Origin: Paenibacillus sp. PK3_47
GTDB lineage: Bacteria > Bacillota > Bacilli > Paenibacillales > Paenibacillaceae
Assembly: GCF_023520895.1 (NCBI RefSeq)
Contig: NZ_CP026029.1
Span: 4,030,001-4,094,000 of the forward strand
Length of the DNA stretch: 64,000 bases
Direction of reading: 5' to 3'
In this document: piece by piece, positions 55,383-64,000 of the stretch
Position numbering within the stretch: position 1 is the first letter of the stretch
Layout of the letters: every line of letters starts with the position of its first letter
Notes under the pieces: model-generated
Told to the model about the DNA's origin: nothing
Databases searched by the model: none
What the model saw: the letters and a program-made list of their open reading frames with translations, nothing else
Program-made: the position numbers and the translations under genes

Positions 55383-56668
55383 TGGAGCAGGAGTGCAGAA
55401 ACCAGGCTGTAATCTATCAGTACAATGAAAGCACTAACGGATTGATCAAAGGCTATGATGCCTATGCCCGGCTCGTTGACGGCATCCTTGATGCCCTGTA
55501 TAGGCGTTATGGCGTCCGCTACGAGCTGTATGCCAGCGATGACCCGAACAGCGAATACTGGAAGCTGCTCCAGACCGATGTGCAGTCCGGCAGCCCTGAG
55601 GTAGAGCATGTAGCGCGGATTTTTGACCGGCTGGAGGACCGGACCTTCATTTACGATGATGAGAAGGAGCAGCCCGAGTACAATATCCATTTATCCATCC
55701 GGAATAACGTCCTGGCATATCCGGCTATGGGGGTGGCGTTCGCACGGGTGCCGGTGTTCCAGGAGAACGGGATCAACTTTCAGGATTTTGTTTTTGCCGC
55801 CTCTGATGAGCAGCTGCAGCAGTTTCTTGGCAATGTGCGCAAGCGGGAGCGCCAGCAGAATATCGACAAGGTTACCGTATTTACGGACCGCCGCAACGGG
55901 ATCCACCGCGAAGATGAGCCGATTACCCGCTCCATTAGCCGGGAAGAGGTGGTGCTGGATGCTGTAATCAAAAAGGAGATCTACCGCTCGCTGGACCAGT
56001 TTTTTGACGCGGACCGCAGCTTTTATATTAAATACGAGATCCCCTACAAACGGGGCATTCTGCTCTACGGCCACCCGGGCAACGGTAAAACCACGCTCGT
56101 CAAATCGATTGCCGGCAGTGTGCCGGGACCTGTGATCTACTGGCAGATTACCGAGTATACAAGCAGCGAGTCCGTTAATGAGGTGTTCGAGGCCGCTTCC
56201 CGGCTGGCGCCGATGGTGCTGGTGATTGAGGATATCGATTCCATGCCGCAGGAGGTCAGATCCTTTTTCCTCAATACGCTTGACGGGGCAACCTCCAAGG
56301 AAGGGATTTTTCTGATCGGTACAACCAATTATCCGGATAAAATAGATCCCGGTCTCATGAACCGTGCCGGGCGCTTCGACCGTGCCTATGAGATTAAGAT
56401 GCCAAACGAGGAGCTGCGGCTGGAGTATTTGCGGCTGCGCGGCTTCTCGGCCTTCGCAGGTGAGGAAGGCGTGGCGACCGCTGCGCGCCTGACAGCGGAT
56501 TTCTCGCTGACCCAGCTCGGCGAGCTGTATGTCAGTGCGGCGCTGGAGTGGCATGAGAACGGCAGAGCCGATGTAGAAGCGCTTGTCCGCGGCATGCGCG
56601 GTGAGCTGGACAAAGGGCGCAAACGGGAATGGATGAAGGACAGCTCTTCTACAATCGGGTTTTATTAG
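55382..56668 (+). CDS. AAA+ ATPase coupled to RtcB
   Basis: A 428-residue AAA+ ATPase. Residues 1-200 form an unrecognised N-terminal domain; Walker [10 protein letters not shown] is at about 230-238, Walker [10 protein letters not shown] at about 278-286, sensor [12 protein letters not shown], and arginine-finger-like [12 protein letters not shown] follows. The AAA part looks Bcs1/classical AAA-like. It is not an RtcR: no sigma-54 activator GAFTGA loop is visible. AAGGGGACG serves as the ribosome site, and coupling to rtcB argues for a partner such as a ligase remodeler. Function is inference. Confidence 0.88.
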   Translation: MEQECRNQAVIYQYNESTNGLIKGYDAYARLVDGILDALYRRYGVRYELYASDDPNSEYWKLLQTDVQSGSPEVEHVARIFDRLEDRTFIYDDEKEQPEYNIHLSIRNNVLAYPAMGVAFARVPVFQENGINFQDFVFAASDEQLQQFLGNVRKRERQQNIDKVTVFTDRRNGIHREDEPITRSISREEVVLDAVIKKEIYRSLDQFFDADRSFYIKYEIPYKRGILLYGHPGNGKTTLVKSIAGSVPGPVIYWQITEYTSSESVNEVFEAASRLAPMVLVIEDIDSMPQEVRSFFLNTLDGATSKEGIFLIGTTNYPDKIDPGLMNRAGRFDRAYEIKMPNEELRLEYLRLRGFSAFAGEEGVATAARLTADFSLTQLGELYVSAALEWHENGRADVEALVRGMRGELDKGRKREWMKDSSSTIGFY

Positions 56669-56758
56669 GACGCCCGTTATAAGCTTACAGCCATGTCAGC
56701 TGCTGGACATTCAGCGGATGGCATGGCTGTTTTATTTTACATAAACTTTAGAAAATTC

Positions 56759-56784
56759 TGTAACCTTCCGGCAGCTGCTGCGTG
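56759..56784 (+). promoter_or_regulatory. ECF-type promoter, probable autoregulation
   Basis: TGTAAC, 16 nt, then CGTG, matching the TGAAAC-N16-CGT(C/A) layout of SigW/SigX/SigM-type ECF promoters, 22 bp before the sigma gene. This supports autoregulation by the downstream sigma factor. Confidence 0.6.
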
Positions 56785-56805
56785 GTTAGAGTAAGGGGGG
56801 AGGGA

Positions 56806-57309
56806 ATGAAGCCGAATTCGCTGGATGATCATTACCAGAGCTATGTTCACGACATTTACCGTTATTTATATGCCCTCAGCCGCGATCATCATCTTGCCGA
56901 AGACCTGATGCAGGAGACCTTCTACCGTGCATATCTGTACCTTGAGGATTGCCGGGAAGACAGGATCAAGCCCTGGCTGTTCCGGGTTGCCTATAACGCT
57001 TTTATTGATTACACACGGAAGGCAAGCCGCAGCATTACTACAGAAGCGGGGTTCTTCAATACCCTGCCCCACCCGGAGACGACTGAATCTGTATATATGA
57101 GACGGGAACGGATGGAGGCGCTGGCTGCATCTGTCGGTGAGCTGCCGGAGGCCCAGCGGCATGCGCTGCTGCTGCATGATTTTCACGGGATGTCTTATAA
57201 GGACGCAGCGGCAATTATGGACGTGAGCCTGCCAAAATATAAAATACTGGTCTTCCGGGCGAGACAGCGGCTGCGGGAAGAGGAGCGGAGGAGGAATGGG
57301 CATGAGTGA
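56806..57309 (+). CDS. ECF RNA polymerase sigma factor
   Basis: A 167-residue ECF sigma-70: region 2 (YVHDIYRYLYALSRDHHLAEDLMQETFYRAYLYL, in overlapping parts) and region 4 (LPEAQRHALLLHDFHGMSYKDAAAIMDVS). ATG 56806 follows AAGGGGGG; a GTG at 56782 is possible. It is co-transcribed with, and overlaps by eight bases, a membrane regulator, the normal ECF/anti-sigma arrangement. The signal sensed is unknown. Confidence 0.93.
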   Translation: MKPNSLDDHYQSYVHDIYRYLYALSRDHHLAEDLMQETFYRAYLYLEDCREDRIKPWLFRVAYNAFIDYTRKASRSITTEAGFFNTLPHPETTESVYMRRERMEALAASVGELPEAQRHALLLHDFHGMSYKDAAAIMDVSLPKYKILVFRARQRLREEERRRNGHE

Positions 57310-58468
57310 GGAATTTAAGGAAAAGCTGCGCAAATACGGACAGGGTAGCCTGCCGGAGGATGAGCGGGAAGAAGTCGAACAGGAGCTGGAGAAGCTGGAG
57401 GCTTACCAGCTTTACTTAGACGAGCTTGTAGAGCAGGAGGATCAGCAGACTTCACAGCGTATTGCTGAAAAACCGGCTCTGATGGAGAAGAAGGAAAAAC
57501 GGATTATCCGCCGGGGCAAATGGAAAGCCCGCTTTTCGAATACAATGACAGTGCTGTCAGCCTTTCTGGCTCTTACAGTTATTAGTTCAATCATCACAGC
57601 CGTTTACTACTCGACCGGAGACCGGGGGTCACGATATGGGGAGGTTCTGTCTTCGGCCATTGCCGTGTCCCGTCCTAACACAATTGTACATCTGAACTCC
57701 GATGCCAAGATCTTCTTCAAAAATGAGTATTCCGGCAGGCTCTTGAAGCAGGTCGGCAGTGAAGAAGTGGATGCGGGCAGCTACTCCACCGAGCTTCTGT
57801 TCGGGCTTGGAGGTGTAGGCCATTATAATTGGACGGATGAGCGGACCTCCATGCAGCAATATTTTTTCTATCCGCAGGACGGACAGTCCCCAGGCGTGGA
57901 TGACAGCCAGGAATGGAAACGGCTGGATAAGCTCCCGGAAGGCACAGTGGCTGAAGCTTTTTTATCCCTGGACCGGCTGTATGGTACAGATGAACTCCTG
58001 AAAAAGCTGGAGCCGCTGAATCTGCTGCCCGTGTGGTTTGCTGTGGATGACGGAGAGCACACCAATGAGTTTACAGTAACTTCTCCGCTGGGTTTTCCAT
58101 ACCGGACGATCTGGCTTGCGGAGGAGATGACGGTTCAGCAGGTTTCTACCGAAAAAACCGGCTGGTTCAGCAGCGTTACTTCAAAATCTTCGATCTCTCC
58201 TTCGGTTGAAGAATACGGCAGCGGCAAAGTGCGGGAGGAGAATTTCCTCCGGAAGCTGAGGTTGATGCAGGAGTATAAGATGATTTCTTCAAATGCGGCC
58301 CCTTTTATAAAAGTGGATCAATCGTTAGATTACGTGGAGGAGCATGGTATTCAACTGTACGGAGCTGTTATTACGGGACCGGTTAAGGAGCTGCTGAAGC
58401 TGAAGGAAACGCCATGGATCAGCAATATCCGAATCGGGGAAGTGCGGCTGTGGAATTGGAGAGGGTAA
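57302..58468 (+). CDS. Sigma-factor regulator (anti-sigma) membrane protein
   Basis: A 388-residue single-pass protein. The cytoplasmic part (1-79) is charged and helical, a transmembrane helix spans about 80-104 (SNTMTVLSAFLALTVISSII), and the extracytoplasmic part carries Sigma_reg_C-like features such as TIWLAEEMTVQQVSTEK and LLKLKETPWISNIRIGEVRLWNW. This matches the Sigma_reg_N/C family found beside ECF sigma factors in Bacillales. ATG 57302 is chosen for its spacing from GGAGGA. It should hold the sigma factor at the membrane. Confidence 0.82.
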   Translation: MSEEFKEKLRKYGQGSLPEDEREEVEQELEKLEAYQLYLDELVEQEDQQTSQRIAEKPALMEKKEKRIIRRGKWKARFSNTMTVLSAFLALTVISSIITAVYYSTGDRGSRYGEVLSSAIAVSRPNTIVHLNSDAKIFFKNEYSGRLLKQVGSEEVDAGSYSTELLFGLGGVGHYNWTDERTSMQQYFFYPQDGQSPGVDDSQEWKRLDKLPEGTVAEAFLSLDRLYGTDELLKKLEPLNLLPVWFAVDDGEHTNEFTVTSPLGFPYRTIWLAEEMTVQQVSTEKTGWFSSVTSKSSISPSVEEYGSGKVREENFLRKLRLMQEYKMISSNAAPFIKVDQSLDYVEEHGIQLYGAVITGPVKELLKLKETPWISNIRIGEVRLWNWRG

Positions 58469-58481
58469 ATCTTTTCAGGCC

Positions 58482-58517
58482 AAAAAAGACCGCTATCCCT
58501 TACCGGATAACGGTCTT
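58482..58517 (-). terminator. Terminator of ahpCF
   Basis: On the minus strand GACCGTTATCC pairs with GGATAGCGGTC around GGTAAG, followed by six Ts. Confidence 0.9.
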
Positions 58518-58521
58518 AATA

Positions 58522-60051
58522 TTAGTTGCGGATCAGATAATCAAATGCGCCCAGGGCCGCAGTGGCACCCGATCCCATGGAAATGATAATTTGCTTGTAC
58601 GGGCTGTTCGTGCAGTCACCTGCAGCGAACACTCCAGGAAGGTTTGTAGCACCGTGTTTGTCGACAACAATCTCACCCATGCGGGTGCGTTCAACCGTGT
58701 CGCCTAACCAGTCAGTGTTCGGCACAAGTCCGATTTGGACAAATACGCCTTCCAGTTCAACATGCTGAACGGTTCCTGTATCGCGTTCAATGTAGGAGAT
58801 ACCGTTGACTTTGTCCGTACCGGTGATTTCCTTGGTTTGAACATTCTTGTGAACAGTTACGTTAGGCAGGCTGTACAGGCGTTTTTGCAGCACGGCATCA
58901 GCCTTCAGCTCCGGCATGAATTCAAGCACGGTAACATGCTTTACAATACCAGCAAGATCAATCGCCGCTTCAATACCGGAATTACCGCCACCGATAACAG
59001 CTACATGCTTGCCTGCAAATAAAGGACCATCGCAATGAGGGCAGTAAGCTACACCTTTGTTCTTGAACTCGGCTTCGCCGGGAACACCCACATTACGCCA
59101 GCGGGCACCTGTGGAGAGGATCACCGTCTTGCTCTTCAGCACAGCACCGTTCTCCAGTTCCACTTCAATGAGGTCTTTCTTCTGCAGCTGCTTGGCAACC
59201 TGCAGTTTCATGACATCAATGCCGTATTCTTTGACATGCTCTTCCAGGCTGGCTACGAGCTTAGGACCTTCAGTATATTTCACGCTGATAAAGTTCTCAA
59301 TACCAACGGTATCCATAACCTGGCCGCCGAAACGTTCAGCAACGATCCCTGTGCGGATGCCTTTGCGTGCCGCATAAATCGCTGCACTGGCACCAGCCGG
59401 GCCGCCTCCGACAACAAGCACATCATAAGGCTCCTTGTCGGCAAAAGCAGAAGCATCCGGAGCCGGACCGAGCTTGGAGAGAATTTCTTCAAGGGACATA
59501 CGGCCGCTGCCAAAGGATTCACCGTTCAGGAACACCGTAGGCACAGCCATGATATTCTTGCTTTCGACTTCTTCCTTGAAAGCTGCACCGTCAATCATGG
59601 TATGGGTGATACCAGGATTAAGGATACTCATCAGATTCAGCGCCTGCACAACGTCAGGACAGTTGTGGCAGCTCAGACTGATATAAGAATCAAAGTGATA
59701 TTCACCGCTGATGCTCTTGATCTGGTCAATGACATCCTGCTCCACCTTCGGTGCTCTTCCGCTGACCTGCAGCAGAACGAGCACGAGGGAAGTGAATTCG
59801 TGGCCCAGAGGAATGCCGGCAAAAGTTACTCCGGTATCCTCGTTCACACGGTTCACGCTGAAGCTTGGCGTTTTGGGCAGCTGTGTTTTTTCAACTTTAA
59901 TTCTGGAGGACATAGTAGCCAATTCATCCACCAAGGACAGCATATCGGCAGATACCTCATCTGTCCCCGCGCTGACTTTAAGCAGCACGTCACCTTCCAT
60001 AAGCTGAAGGTATTGGTTTAATTGTGATTTTATATCTGCATCCAGTATCAT
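58522..60051 (-). CDS. ahpF: Alkyl hydroperoxide reductase subunit F
   Basis: Flavoprotein disulfide reductase that recycles AhpC, 509 residues. The N-terminal thioredoxin-like part holds the CHNC pair near residue 128, and the C-terminal thioredoxin-reductase part has FAD/NAD loops [17 protein letters not shown] and [14 protein letters not shown], and CPHC near residue 336. It follows ahpC by 14 bp on the minus strand and ends in a terminator. Confidence 0.97.
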   Translation of the reverse strand: MILDADIKSQLNQYLQLMEGDVLLKVSAGTDEVSADMLSLVDELATMSSRIKVEKTQLPKTPSFSVNRVNEDTGVTFAGIPLGHEFTSLVLVLLQVSGRAPKVEQDVIDQIKSISGEYHFDSYISLSCHNCPDVVQALNLMSILNPGITHTMIDGAAFKEEVESKNIMAVPTVFLNGESFGSGRMSLEEILSKLGPAPDASAFADKEPYDVLVVGGGPAGASAAIYAARKGIRTGIVAERFGGQVMDTVGIENFISVKYTEGPKLVASLEEHVKEYGIDVMKLQVAKQLQKKDLIEVELENGAVLKSKTVILSTGARWRNVGVPGEAEFKNKGVAYCPHCDGPLFAGKHVAVIGGGNSGIEAAIDLAGIVKHVTVLEFMPELKADAVLQKRLYSLPNVTVHKNVQTKEITGTDKVNGISYIERDTGTVQHVELEGVFVQIGLVPNTDWLGDTVERTRMGEIVVDKHGATNLPGVFAAGDCTNSPYKQIIISMGSGATAALGAFDYLIRN

Positions 60052-60065
60052 CGTCGGTTAACCTC

Positions 60066-60629
60066 TTAGATCTTTCCTACAAGATCAAGGCTTGGCTTAA
60101 GTGTTTCGGAACCTTCCTGCCATTTAGCCGGGCAAACTTCACCTGGGTTGTTGCGCACATATTGTGCCGCTTTGATCTTGTTAACGAGTGTGCTTGCATC
60201 ACGGCCGATACCGCCGGCATTGATTTCAACAGTCTGGATCACGCCGTCCGGATCGATGATGAATGTACCGCGGTCTGCAAGACCGTCTTCTTCAATCAGT
60301 ACATCGAAGTTACGGGAGATTGTGTGGGAAGGATCGCCGATCATGATGTAAGTAATTTTGCCGATAGCTTCCGAGCTGTCATGCCATGCTTTATGTGTAA
60401 AGTGGGTATCTGTGGAAACAGAATACACCTCAACTCCGAGTCCTTTAAGAGTCTCGTATTGGTTCTGAAGATCTTCAAGCTCTGTAGGGCAAACGAATGT
60501 GAAGTCTGCAGGATAGAAACATACTACGCTCCACTTTCCTTTGAAATCAGCTTCAGATACATCGATGAACTTACCATTTTGATATGCGGATGCTTTGAAC
60601 GGCAGTACTTCTTTTCCAATTAGAGACAT
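60066..60629 (-). CDS. ahpC: Alkyl hydroperoxide reductase subunit C
   Basis: Two-Cys peroxiredoxin, 187 residues. The peroxidatic cysteine is in [13 protein letters not shown] (near residue 47), the resolving one in [11 protein letters not shown] near the C-terminus. It reduces peroxides and is recycled by AhpF. CTAGGAGG precedes the ATG, and a PerR-like box lies 71 bp upstream. Confidence 0.98.
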   Translation of the reverse strand: MSLIGKEVLPFKASAYQNGKFIDVSEADFKGKWSVVCFYPADFTFVCPTELEDLQNQYETLKGLGVEVYSVSTDTHFTHKAWHDSSEAIGKITYIMIGDPSHTISRNFDVLIEEDGLADRGTFIIDPDGVIQTVEINAGGIGRDASTLVNKIKAAQYVRNNPGEVCPAKWQEGSETLKPSLDLVGKI

Positions 60630-60699
60630 AATTATTTCCTCCTAGAATGTGGTTTTGTAATTGTAATAGAATTATATAATATTGCCTTGCGACAATTAA

Positions 60700-60714
60700 T
60701 TATAATAATTCTAA
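60700..60714 (-). promoter_or_regulatory. PerR box upstream of ahpCF
   Basis: Minus strand TTAGAATTATTATAA differs from the PerR consensus TTATAATNATTATAA by one base. A -10 TATAAT with a weak TTAATT -35 lies just downstream on the same strand. Peroxide-inducible derepression is expected by analogy with Bacillus. The rest of 60630-61014 shows no gene. Confidence 0.75.
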
Positions 60715-61014
60715 TTAGATATTGATTATTATTATCAGCTACTTTTGGGCTTTTGTCAAGAAGAGTCCACCCCTGAAAGTGTTAAGACTTTATGACATTG
60801 TCAGTCCCGGTTATCGTTTACTGATTGCCCTAAAAATATTCTATATGATCGGCCTGCCAGAGTCCAATTCAGCCATTAGAAATCAGGGGACGAAAGAGGA
60901 CGCTTACTTGCTTCCGCCCCTTCTAAAATCGTACAATTAGCTGAAAATTACTAATGTCCATAGCTGCTTGTGTTCTTTCTCAAATAGATTAACCAGAATA
61001 GGAGCTGAAGCTTT

Positions 61015-61521
61015 ATGAAGATCGGCGTAGTATCAGATACACATATGTCCGGCAGTGCCAAATCCCTGCCAAAGGCGCTTGTTGAGGAATTCCGGAACGT
61101 AGACCTGATTCTGCATCTGGGCGACTGGGTTGCCATGGAGATTTGTGAAATGCTGTCACAGCTGGCCCCTGTAGAGGGAATTGCCGGAAATAATGACGGG
61201 GCCGAAATCATCCGGCGCTTCGGTGAGCGCAAGCTGCTCACACTGGAGGGAGTGCGCATCGGGATGATCCATGGGCATGCCCCGTATTCGCGCAAAGGAA
61301 CGGACGGCAACGCACTGCTCGCTTTTGAGGGCGAGGAAGTGGACTGCATCCTGTTCGGCCATTCGCATCAGCCGCTGATGCGCAGGGAGAACGGCATCCT
61401 GCTGTTCAATCCCGGCTCGCCCACCGACAAGCGGCGGGAGAAGCAGTATTCCTTCGGGCTGCTGGAGATCGAGGACGGAAAGGTCAGCGGCCGGCATGTC
61501 TTTTACGATTCCAAGGAGTAA
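61015..61521 (+). CDS. YfcE/MJ0936-type metallophosphoesterase
   Basis: A 168-residue calcineurin-like phosphoesterase with SDTHMSG (D and H), LHLGDW, GIAGNNDGAE, MIHGHAPYSRKG and FGHSHQPLM, the five metal motifs of the YfcE/MJ0936 group, which cleaves cyclic or bis-nucleotide phosphodiesters. AGGAGCTG precedes the ATG. Specificity unknown. Confidence 0.93.
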   Translation: MKIGVVSDTHMSGSAKSLPKALVEEFRNVDLILHLGDWVAMEICEMLSQLAPVEGIAGNNDGAEIIRRFGERKLLTLEGVRIGMIHGHAPYSRKGTDGNALLAFEGEEVDCILFGHSHQPLMRRENGILLFNPGSPTDKRREKQYSFGLLEIEDGKVSGRHVFYDSKE

Positions 61522-61633
61522 GCAGATCTCCGCGAATGTATGTACAAATTATGGGTGATTCTCTCCATGGTCAGGAAGCGGCTGTTGATCTAGACTAATG
61601 GTAATATAGCCGAGGCTGAAAGGCGGAGAAGAA

Positions 61634-62101
61634 ATGTCATACTATCGTTTGGAACGGGCAACGCTTCAGGATCTAGAGCTGATTGCCCCTTTATTTGATG
61701 AATACCGGGTGTTTTACGGTCAAGAGCCGGATTTGGAGGCTGCAGATCAGTTTTTGCGGGACCGGCTTGCTTCAGGAGAGTCTGCTGTGTTTATGGCGGT
61801 GACGGGCGAAGGAGAAGGAAGGCGTGCCGGAGGTTTTGCCCAGCTGTACCCGTCCTTCTCCTCGGTAACGGTTCAGCGGCTCTGGATATTGAATGATCTT
61901 TATGTATGCTCCGGAGAACGCCGGCAGGGATTGGGCAGATTGCTGCTGGAAGGTGCCGGGGAATTTGCAAGGTTCACCGGGGCCAAAGGAGTGACGCTGA
62001 CTACAGCGGCCGGCAATACGGAAGCACAGCGCCTGTATGAATCGCAAGGATACGTCCGTGACGATACCTTTTATACGTATGATTTATTTTTTGGACAGTA
62101 A
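61634..62101 (+). CDS. GNAT-family acetyltransferase
   Basis: A 155-residue GNAT: LIAPLFDEYRVFYGQ, LNDLYVCSGERRQGLGRLLLEGA (acetyl-CoA loop RRQGLG) and AAGNTEAQRLYESQGYV. GGCGGAGAAGA precedes the ATG. It sits just before a HAD gene on the same strand. Substrate unknown. Confidence 0.9.
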   Translation: MSYYRLERATLQDLELIAPLFDEYRVFYGQEPDLEAADQFLRDRLASGESAVFMAVTGEGEGRRAGGFAQLYPSFSSVTVQRLWILNDLYVCSGERRQGLGRLLLEGAGEFARFTGAKGVTLTTAAGNTEAQRLYESQGYVRDDTFYTYDLFFGQ

Positions 62102-62121
62102 GCAGAGTTAGGAGTGTTGAA

Positions 62122-62832
62122 GTGGATACAAGCGGTAAGCTGGCGATATTTTTTGATCTGGATGATACGTTATACGATCACCTGGTGCCTTTCCGGGAAG
62201 CGGTGCACGAAGTGCTGGCGCTGGACGGGAGTACGCTGAATTATGCGGATTTATTCTATACGGTCAGGCATCACAGCGATTTGCTGTGGCCGAAATATTT
62301 GAACGGGGAGCTTGAGCTGGAGGAGACACGGGTGCTGCGGCTGGAGCGGGCTTTTGCCGAATATGGAATTCCCCTCAGCCGTGAGCAGGCCTCCCGGGTG
62401 CAGGCTGCCTATATTGGAAGGCAGTATACAATAGAAATGATTGAGGGTGTAGAGGAGCAGCTCCGGCGTTTTATCTCGCTTGGCCACAAGGTCGGCATCA
62501 TTACCAACGGGCCAAAGGACCATCAGATGAACAAGCTGCGCGGGCTCGGCATTGACAAGCTGATTCCCGGGGAGATGATTTTTATCTCTGATGCGGTCGG
62601 TTTGGCGAAGCCGGATCCGGCTATTTTTGCCCATGTCAACAAGGTGACAGGCACGTTGCCGGAGCATTCGCTCTATATCGGCGATACCTGGGATAATGAT
62701 GTGGTTGGTGCTCTTTCAGCAGGATGGAAGGTATGCTGGTATAATCCCCGCGGCAGAGAGCCGGGGAAGGATCATGTTCCGGACTATACTTTTGCAAATT
62801 ACAAGGAATTCAGCGGGCTTCCTCTTATTTAG
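62122..62832 (+). CDS. HAD-superfamily hydrolase (YjjG-like)
   Basis: A 236-residue HAD IA hydrolase: FFDLDDTLYDHL carries both Asp residues, IITNGPKDHQMNKL is motif II, and YIGDTWDNDVVGALSAGW is motif IV. The N-terminus resembles YjjG nucleotidases. The start is GTG 62122 after AGGAGTG. Substrate may be nucleoside monophosphates, by family. Confidence 0.9.
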   Translation: MDTSGKLAIFFDLDDTLYDHLVPFREAVHEVLALDGSTLNYADLFYTVRHHSDLLWPKYLNGELELEETRVLRLERAFAEYGIPLSREQASRVQAAYIGRQYTIEMIEGVEEQLRRFISLGHKVGIITNGPKDHQMNKLRGLGIDKLIPGEMIFISDAVGLAKPDPAIFAHVNKVTGTLPEHSLYIGDTWDNDVVGALSAGWKVCWYNPRGREPGKDHVPDYTFANYKEFSGLPLI

Positions 62833-62856
62833 GAAGGTATTATCATAGTATAAAAT

Positions 62857-62890
62857 AAAAGCGGCGGAGCTCAGGCCCTGCCGCTTTTAT
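62857..62890. terminator. Bidirectional terminator
   Basis: AAAAGCGGC pairs with GCCGCTTTT, inner GG/CC, between convergent HAD and apbE genes. Confidence 0.85.
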
Positions 62891-62903
62891 GTGTAACAAC
62901 AGA

Positions 62904-64000
62904 CTATTCAGCAAAGGAATAGGTAGGGTCAGTCAGCTGAAGTCTCTCTTTAATGCCGGAGGTGGCATGGATTTTGTTGTCATCGGTGATGAAGAAGGCT
63001 TCCACCTGCTCAGGCAGGGACTCCAGATACTTCATGCCTTCCTCAACTCCCATCAGGAAGACGCCTGTGGAGAGCGCATCCGCATCTGTAGCGTTCGGGC
63101 TCATGATCGTAAGGCTCTTCAGCCCGTTCTGGGAAGGAAAGCCGGTACGCGGATCAAGAATATGGTGGTACCGGACGCCATCCTGCATGAAGTAACGTTC
63201 ATACACGCCGGAAGCATCAATGACTTCATCCGTAATCTTGATCGTACCGAGCTGGGTGCCCCGGTTCTTGTCAGGGTCCTGCAGGCCGATGTTCCAGGGG
63301 GATCCGTTCGGTTTATTGCCGAGCGCTATGATGCTGCTGCCGCCGAGGTTAATCATTGCGCTGTCCAGGCCCTGCTCCTTCAGGTAATCGGCAATCCGGT
63401 CAGCAGCGTAGCCTTTGCCGATCCCGCCCATGTCGAGTATCATGCCTTCTTTGGCCAGCTTTACGGACTTGGCGGCATCGTCAATAATGATATCCTTATA
63501 ATTCGTCAGGCTCTTGGCTGCGTCGATGGCTCCCTGATCCGGAACCTGCTCACCGCCATTGCCAATGTTCCACAGATCGACCAGCGGTCCGATCGTCGGT
63601 TCATACAGCCCGTTCATATCCTCCGCATATTTGATCGACAGCTTGATGATATCAAGCGTTTCGTCCGAGACAACCACAGCCTCTTTGCCGGCTGCCTGGT
63701 TCACTGCGTAAATCTCGCCGTTTTCTTTGGTGCGGCTGAATTGAACGTCCATACGTTCCAGCATAGCCTGAATGTCATCCATATTCTTTTGCTCGGCGTT
63801 GTTGCCGAATACCTTGATAGTGACGACCGTATCATAAATGTAGAAGGTCTGTTCCAGGGATTTCGTTCCGTCTGTCTCCGATACTTTTGCTCCGCCGGGA
63901 GTCTCAGTGGTTGTGGTGCCTGCTTCTCCGCTGCCGCTGCTGGTCAGCTTCCAGACGCCGGCGACTGCCAGAGCAATTACGATGATAACAGCGGCCAGAA
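62904..64000 (-). CDS. apbE: FAD:protein FMN transferase (ApbE), cut by window edge
   Basis: ApbE/RnfF-type flavin transferase, attaching FMN to Thr of target proteins outside the membrane. DMGGIGKGYAADRI, YHHILDPRTGFPSQNGLKS and ATDADALSTGVFLMG are family motifs. Reading back from the apparent ATG at 63782, the frame stays open to position 64000 and encodes a transmembrane or signal helix (LAAVIIVIALAVAGVWKL) then a Thr/Ser-rich linker and SLEQTFYIYDTVVTIKVFG. The gene is therefore longer than that ATG suggests and its start is off the window. Confidence 0.92.
   Translation of the reverse strand, partial: LAAVIIVIALAVAGVWKLTSSGSGEAGTTTTETPGGAKVSETDGTKSLEQTFYIYDTVVTIKVFGNNAEQKNMDDIQAMLERMDVQFSRTKENGEIYAVNQAAGKEAVVVSDETLDIIKLSIKYAEDMNGLYEPTIGPLVDLWNIGNGGEQVPDQGAIDAAKSLTNYKDIIIDDAAKSVKLAKEGMILDMGGIGKGYAADRIADYLKEQGLDSAMINLGGSSIIALGNKPNGSPWNIGLQDPDKNRGTQLGTIKITDEVIDASGVYERYFMQDGVRYHHILDPRTGFPSQNGLKSLTIMSPNATDADALSTGVFLMGVEEGMKYLESLPEQVEAFFITDDNKIHATSGIKERLQLTDPTYSFAE

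Noticed and set aside
59035..60021. 328-residue plus-strand ORF.
   Set aside because: Antisense shadow of ahpF.
60722..60940. 72-residue ORF between ahpC and the phosphoesterase gene.
   Set aside because: No ribosome site, unremarkable sequence, overlaps the upstream regulatory region; could be real but not supportable.

Overview
The window looks like chromosome of a Paenibacillus or close Bacillota relative. The basis is moderate-to-high GC with strong AAGGAGG-type ribosome binding sites, ATG/GTG/TTG starts, low-GC Gram-positive families (YneK, YqkE, YigZ, YhhQ with a preQ1-I riboswitch, PerR-type control of ahpCF, an ECF sigma/Sigma_reg pair) and a secretin-less Tad pilus locus. The genus is an inference from gene content and style; no rRNA or other marker is present.

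Layout. 1-3.7 kb: housekeeping genes (TIGR01777 epimerase, YneK-like protein, endonuclease IV, PurU). 3.9-17.3 kb: one long co-directional Tad/Flp-type pilus operon (CpaB-like SAF protein, TadZ-like degenerate ATPase, TadA, TadB, TadC, two tiny paralogous membrane peptides, two TadE/G-like proteins) running without a break into a secreted protein and two large exported PKD-type surface proteins. An AT-rich patch crosses the boundary of the first two secreted proteins. 17.4-27.4 kb: central metabolism and small enzymes (tkt, ppnP, M14 carboxypeptidase, GNAT, 3-hydroxyisobutyrate dehydrogenase family, pgi, yigZ, TetR, yjbQ). 27.5-31.4 kb: sulfate ABC transporter cysT-cysW-cysA-sbp. 31.4-34.4 kb: repeat-rich accessory segment with a ten-copy 52-bp tandem array. 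34.5-47.3 kb: small enzymes, a ddl gene between two PLP-enzyme genes, a chemotaxis receptor and a queuosine-precursor transporter. 47.3-53.5 kb: peptidase, PQQ-type sugar dehydrogenase, oxidoreductases and regulators. 53.6-56.7 kb: a short leader transcription unit followed by a translationally coupled RtcB RNA ligase/AAA+ ATPase pair. 56.7-58.5 kb: ECF sigma factor and its regulator behind a recognisable ECF promoter. 58.5-64 kb: ahpCF with a PerR box, phosphoesterase, GNAT, HAD, and an ApbE gene cut by the right edge.

Main hunt result. Three intergenic elements, at 33516-33700, 43800-43988 and 48834-49018, share one exact architecture: repeat, 25-nt spacer, repeat, 35-nt loop, inverted repeat, 25-nt spacer, inverted repeat. 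Two carry the same 25-bp repeat. The third carries an unrelated 26-bp repeat but keeps the 25/35/25 spacers to the base, so geometry is conserved over sequence. This looks like a class of extragenic element, either structured RNA or a non-autonomous mobile or recombination site, that gene-centred annotation would miss. A 38-bp tandem array sharing the repeat core abuts the third element. The other candidate system is the RtcB-AAA+ pair with its upstream sORF/terminator leader.
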